Of a stretch of 13,947 bases of DNA, positions 13,601 through 13,947 are shown one piece after another. Numbering within the stretch: position 1 is the first letter of the stretch; each line of letters starts with the position of its first letter. The translations under genes and the position numbers were made by a program. The notes under the pieces are model-generated. The model ran no database searches. It was given only the letters and a program-made list of their open reading frames with translations, and was not told the DNA's origin. The stretch comes from Lachnospiraceae bacterium (GTDB lineage Bacteria; Bacillota; Clostridia; Lachnospirales; Lachnospiraceae): positions 1 through 13,947 of the forward strand of contig DPZM01000301.1 in assembly GCA_003535955.1 (NCBI GenBank), given 5' to 3'.

Positions 13601-13947
13601 TTGAAGGAATACCTTATAGGTCCCCCGGATGAAGGAATAAGGCTTGACAAACAGCTGTCAAAGATACTTGATAATGCGGGTAACGGTTTCATTTACAAGA
13701 TGCTTCGGAAGAAGAACATAACCGTTAACGATAAGAAGGCAGGTGGCAGTGAACATTTAAAGGCCGGTGATGTGATAAAGATCTATCTGTCAGATGAAAC
13801 CTTTGAGAAGTTTTCAAGGGGCGGTAAGGCAGAGAGGATCGCAAGAGTCGGGGATGAAGAAAATACTATCATAATAAAAGATATCATTATCCACGAGGAT
13901 GATGATATCCTTATCCTTAATAAGCCGTCAGGCCTTTTGTCACAGAA
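13601..13947 (+). CDS. RluA-family pseudouridine synthase, N-terminal part
   Basis: The gene begins at TTG 13601, six bases after GGAGG (13590-13594), and stays open to the window end, giving 115 codons. The product starts MKEYLIGPPDEGIRLDKQL, continues into an S4-like RNA-binding domain (about 13-61, including FIYKMLRKKNITVNDKKA, then LKAGDVI), and reaches ILNKPSGLLSQ, the conserved opening of the RluA/RluC/RluD catalytic domain. The catalytic RLD motif lies beyond the edge. Enzymes of this group modify uridines in 23S rRNA or tRNA; the fragment does not show which. No ATG in this frame lies near the start, and a later start would remove the beginning of the S4 domain, so TTG is well supported. 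It follows the membrane-protein gene by 15 bases. Confidence 0.85.
   Translation, partial: MKEYLIGPPDEGIRLDKQLSKILDNAGNGFIYKMLRKKNITVNDKKAGGSEHLKAGDVIKIYLSDETFEKFSRGGKAERIARVGDEENTIIIKDIIIHEDDDILILNKPSGLLSQ

Overview
The window looks like chromosomal DNA from a Gram-positive, moderately low-GC Clostridia, most likely Lachnospiraceae (Butyrivibrio/Roseburia relatives). This rests on strong Shine-Dalgarno sites, heavy AAG and ATA codon use, a very large secreted repeat-type protein, and the downstream gene order rsmD, coaD, coiled-coil 'V-ATPase subunit H-like' protein, pepD, pseudouridine synthases, which I recall from that family. The taxon is inferred from gene content and recalled protein sequences, not from a search.

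Layout. Bases 1-89 hold the first 29 codons of a minus-strand gene with its ribosome site and a good sigma-A promoter (152-180). A divergent plus-strand gene (290-4696) encodes a 1468-residue exported protein with a signal peptide, an acidic Tyr/Glu repeat tract, several probable Ig-like or InlB-like beta segments, a Lys-rich C-terminal part and no recognisable wall anchor. After a 115-base gap with a near-consensus extended -10 promoter (4751-4778) comes a run of plus-strand housekeeping genes: a type IIA topoisomerase B/A pair (parE/parC-like), rsmD (16S rRNA guanine-N2 methyltransferase), coaD (phosphopantetheine adenylyltransferase) and a 207-residue coiled-coil protein. An intrinsic terminator (10769-10793) closes this unit.

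Beyond the terminator, tightly packed or overlapping genes continue on the same strand: pepD (M20-type aminoacyl-histidine dipeptidase), an RsuA-type 16S rRNA pseudouridine synthase overlapping pepD by 8 bases, a two-helix membrane protein of unknown function starting at TTG, and the start of an RluA-family pseudouridine synthase, also starting at TTG and cut by the window end. No promoter is evident between the terminator and pepD, so this second unit may depend on read-through or on a promoter inside the coiled-coil gene.

Most of the window is ordinary core genome: DNA topology, rRNA modification, CoA synthesis and peptide turnover. The parts that do not reduce to known families are the giant exported protein, the coiled-coil protein after coaD, and the small membrane protein between the two pseudouridine synthases. 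I saw no tRNA, rRNA, CRISPR array, insertion sequence, phage gene or attachment site. I found no convincing new multi-gene system. In two places the longest open frame is not the likely gene: the coiled-coil protein is better started at 10143 than at GTG 10128, and pepD at 10821 than at an ATG lying in the terminator loop at 10779.
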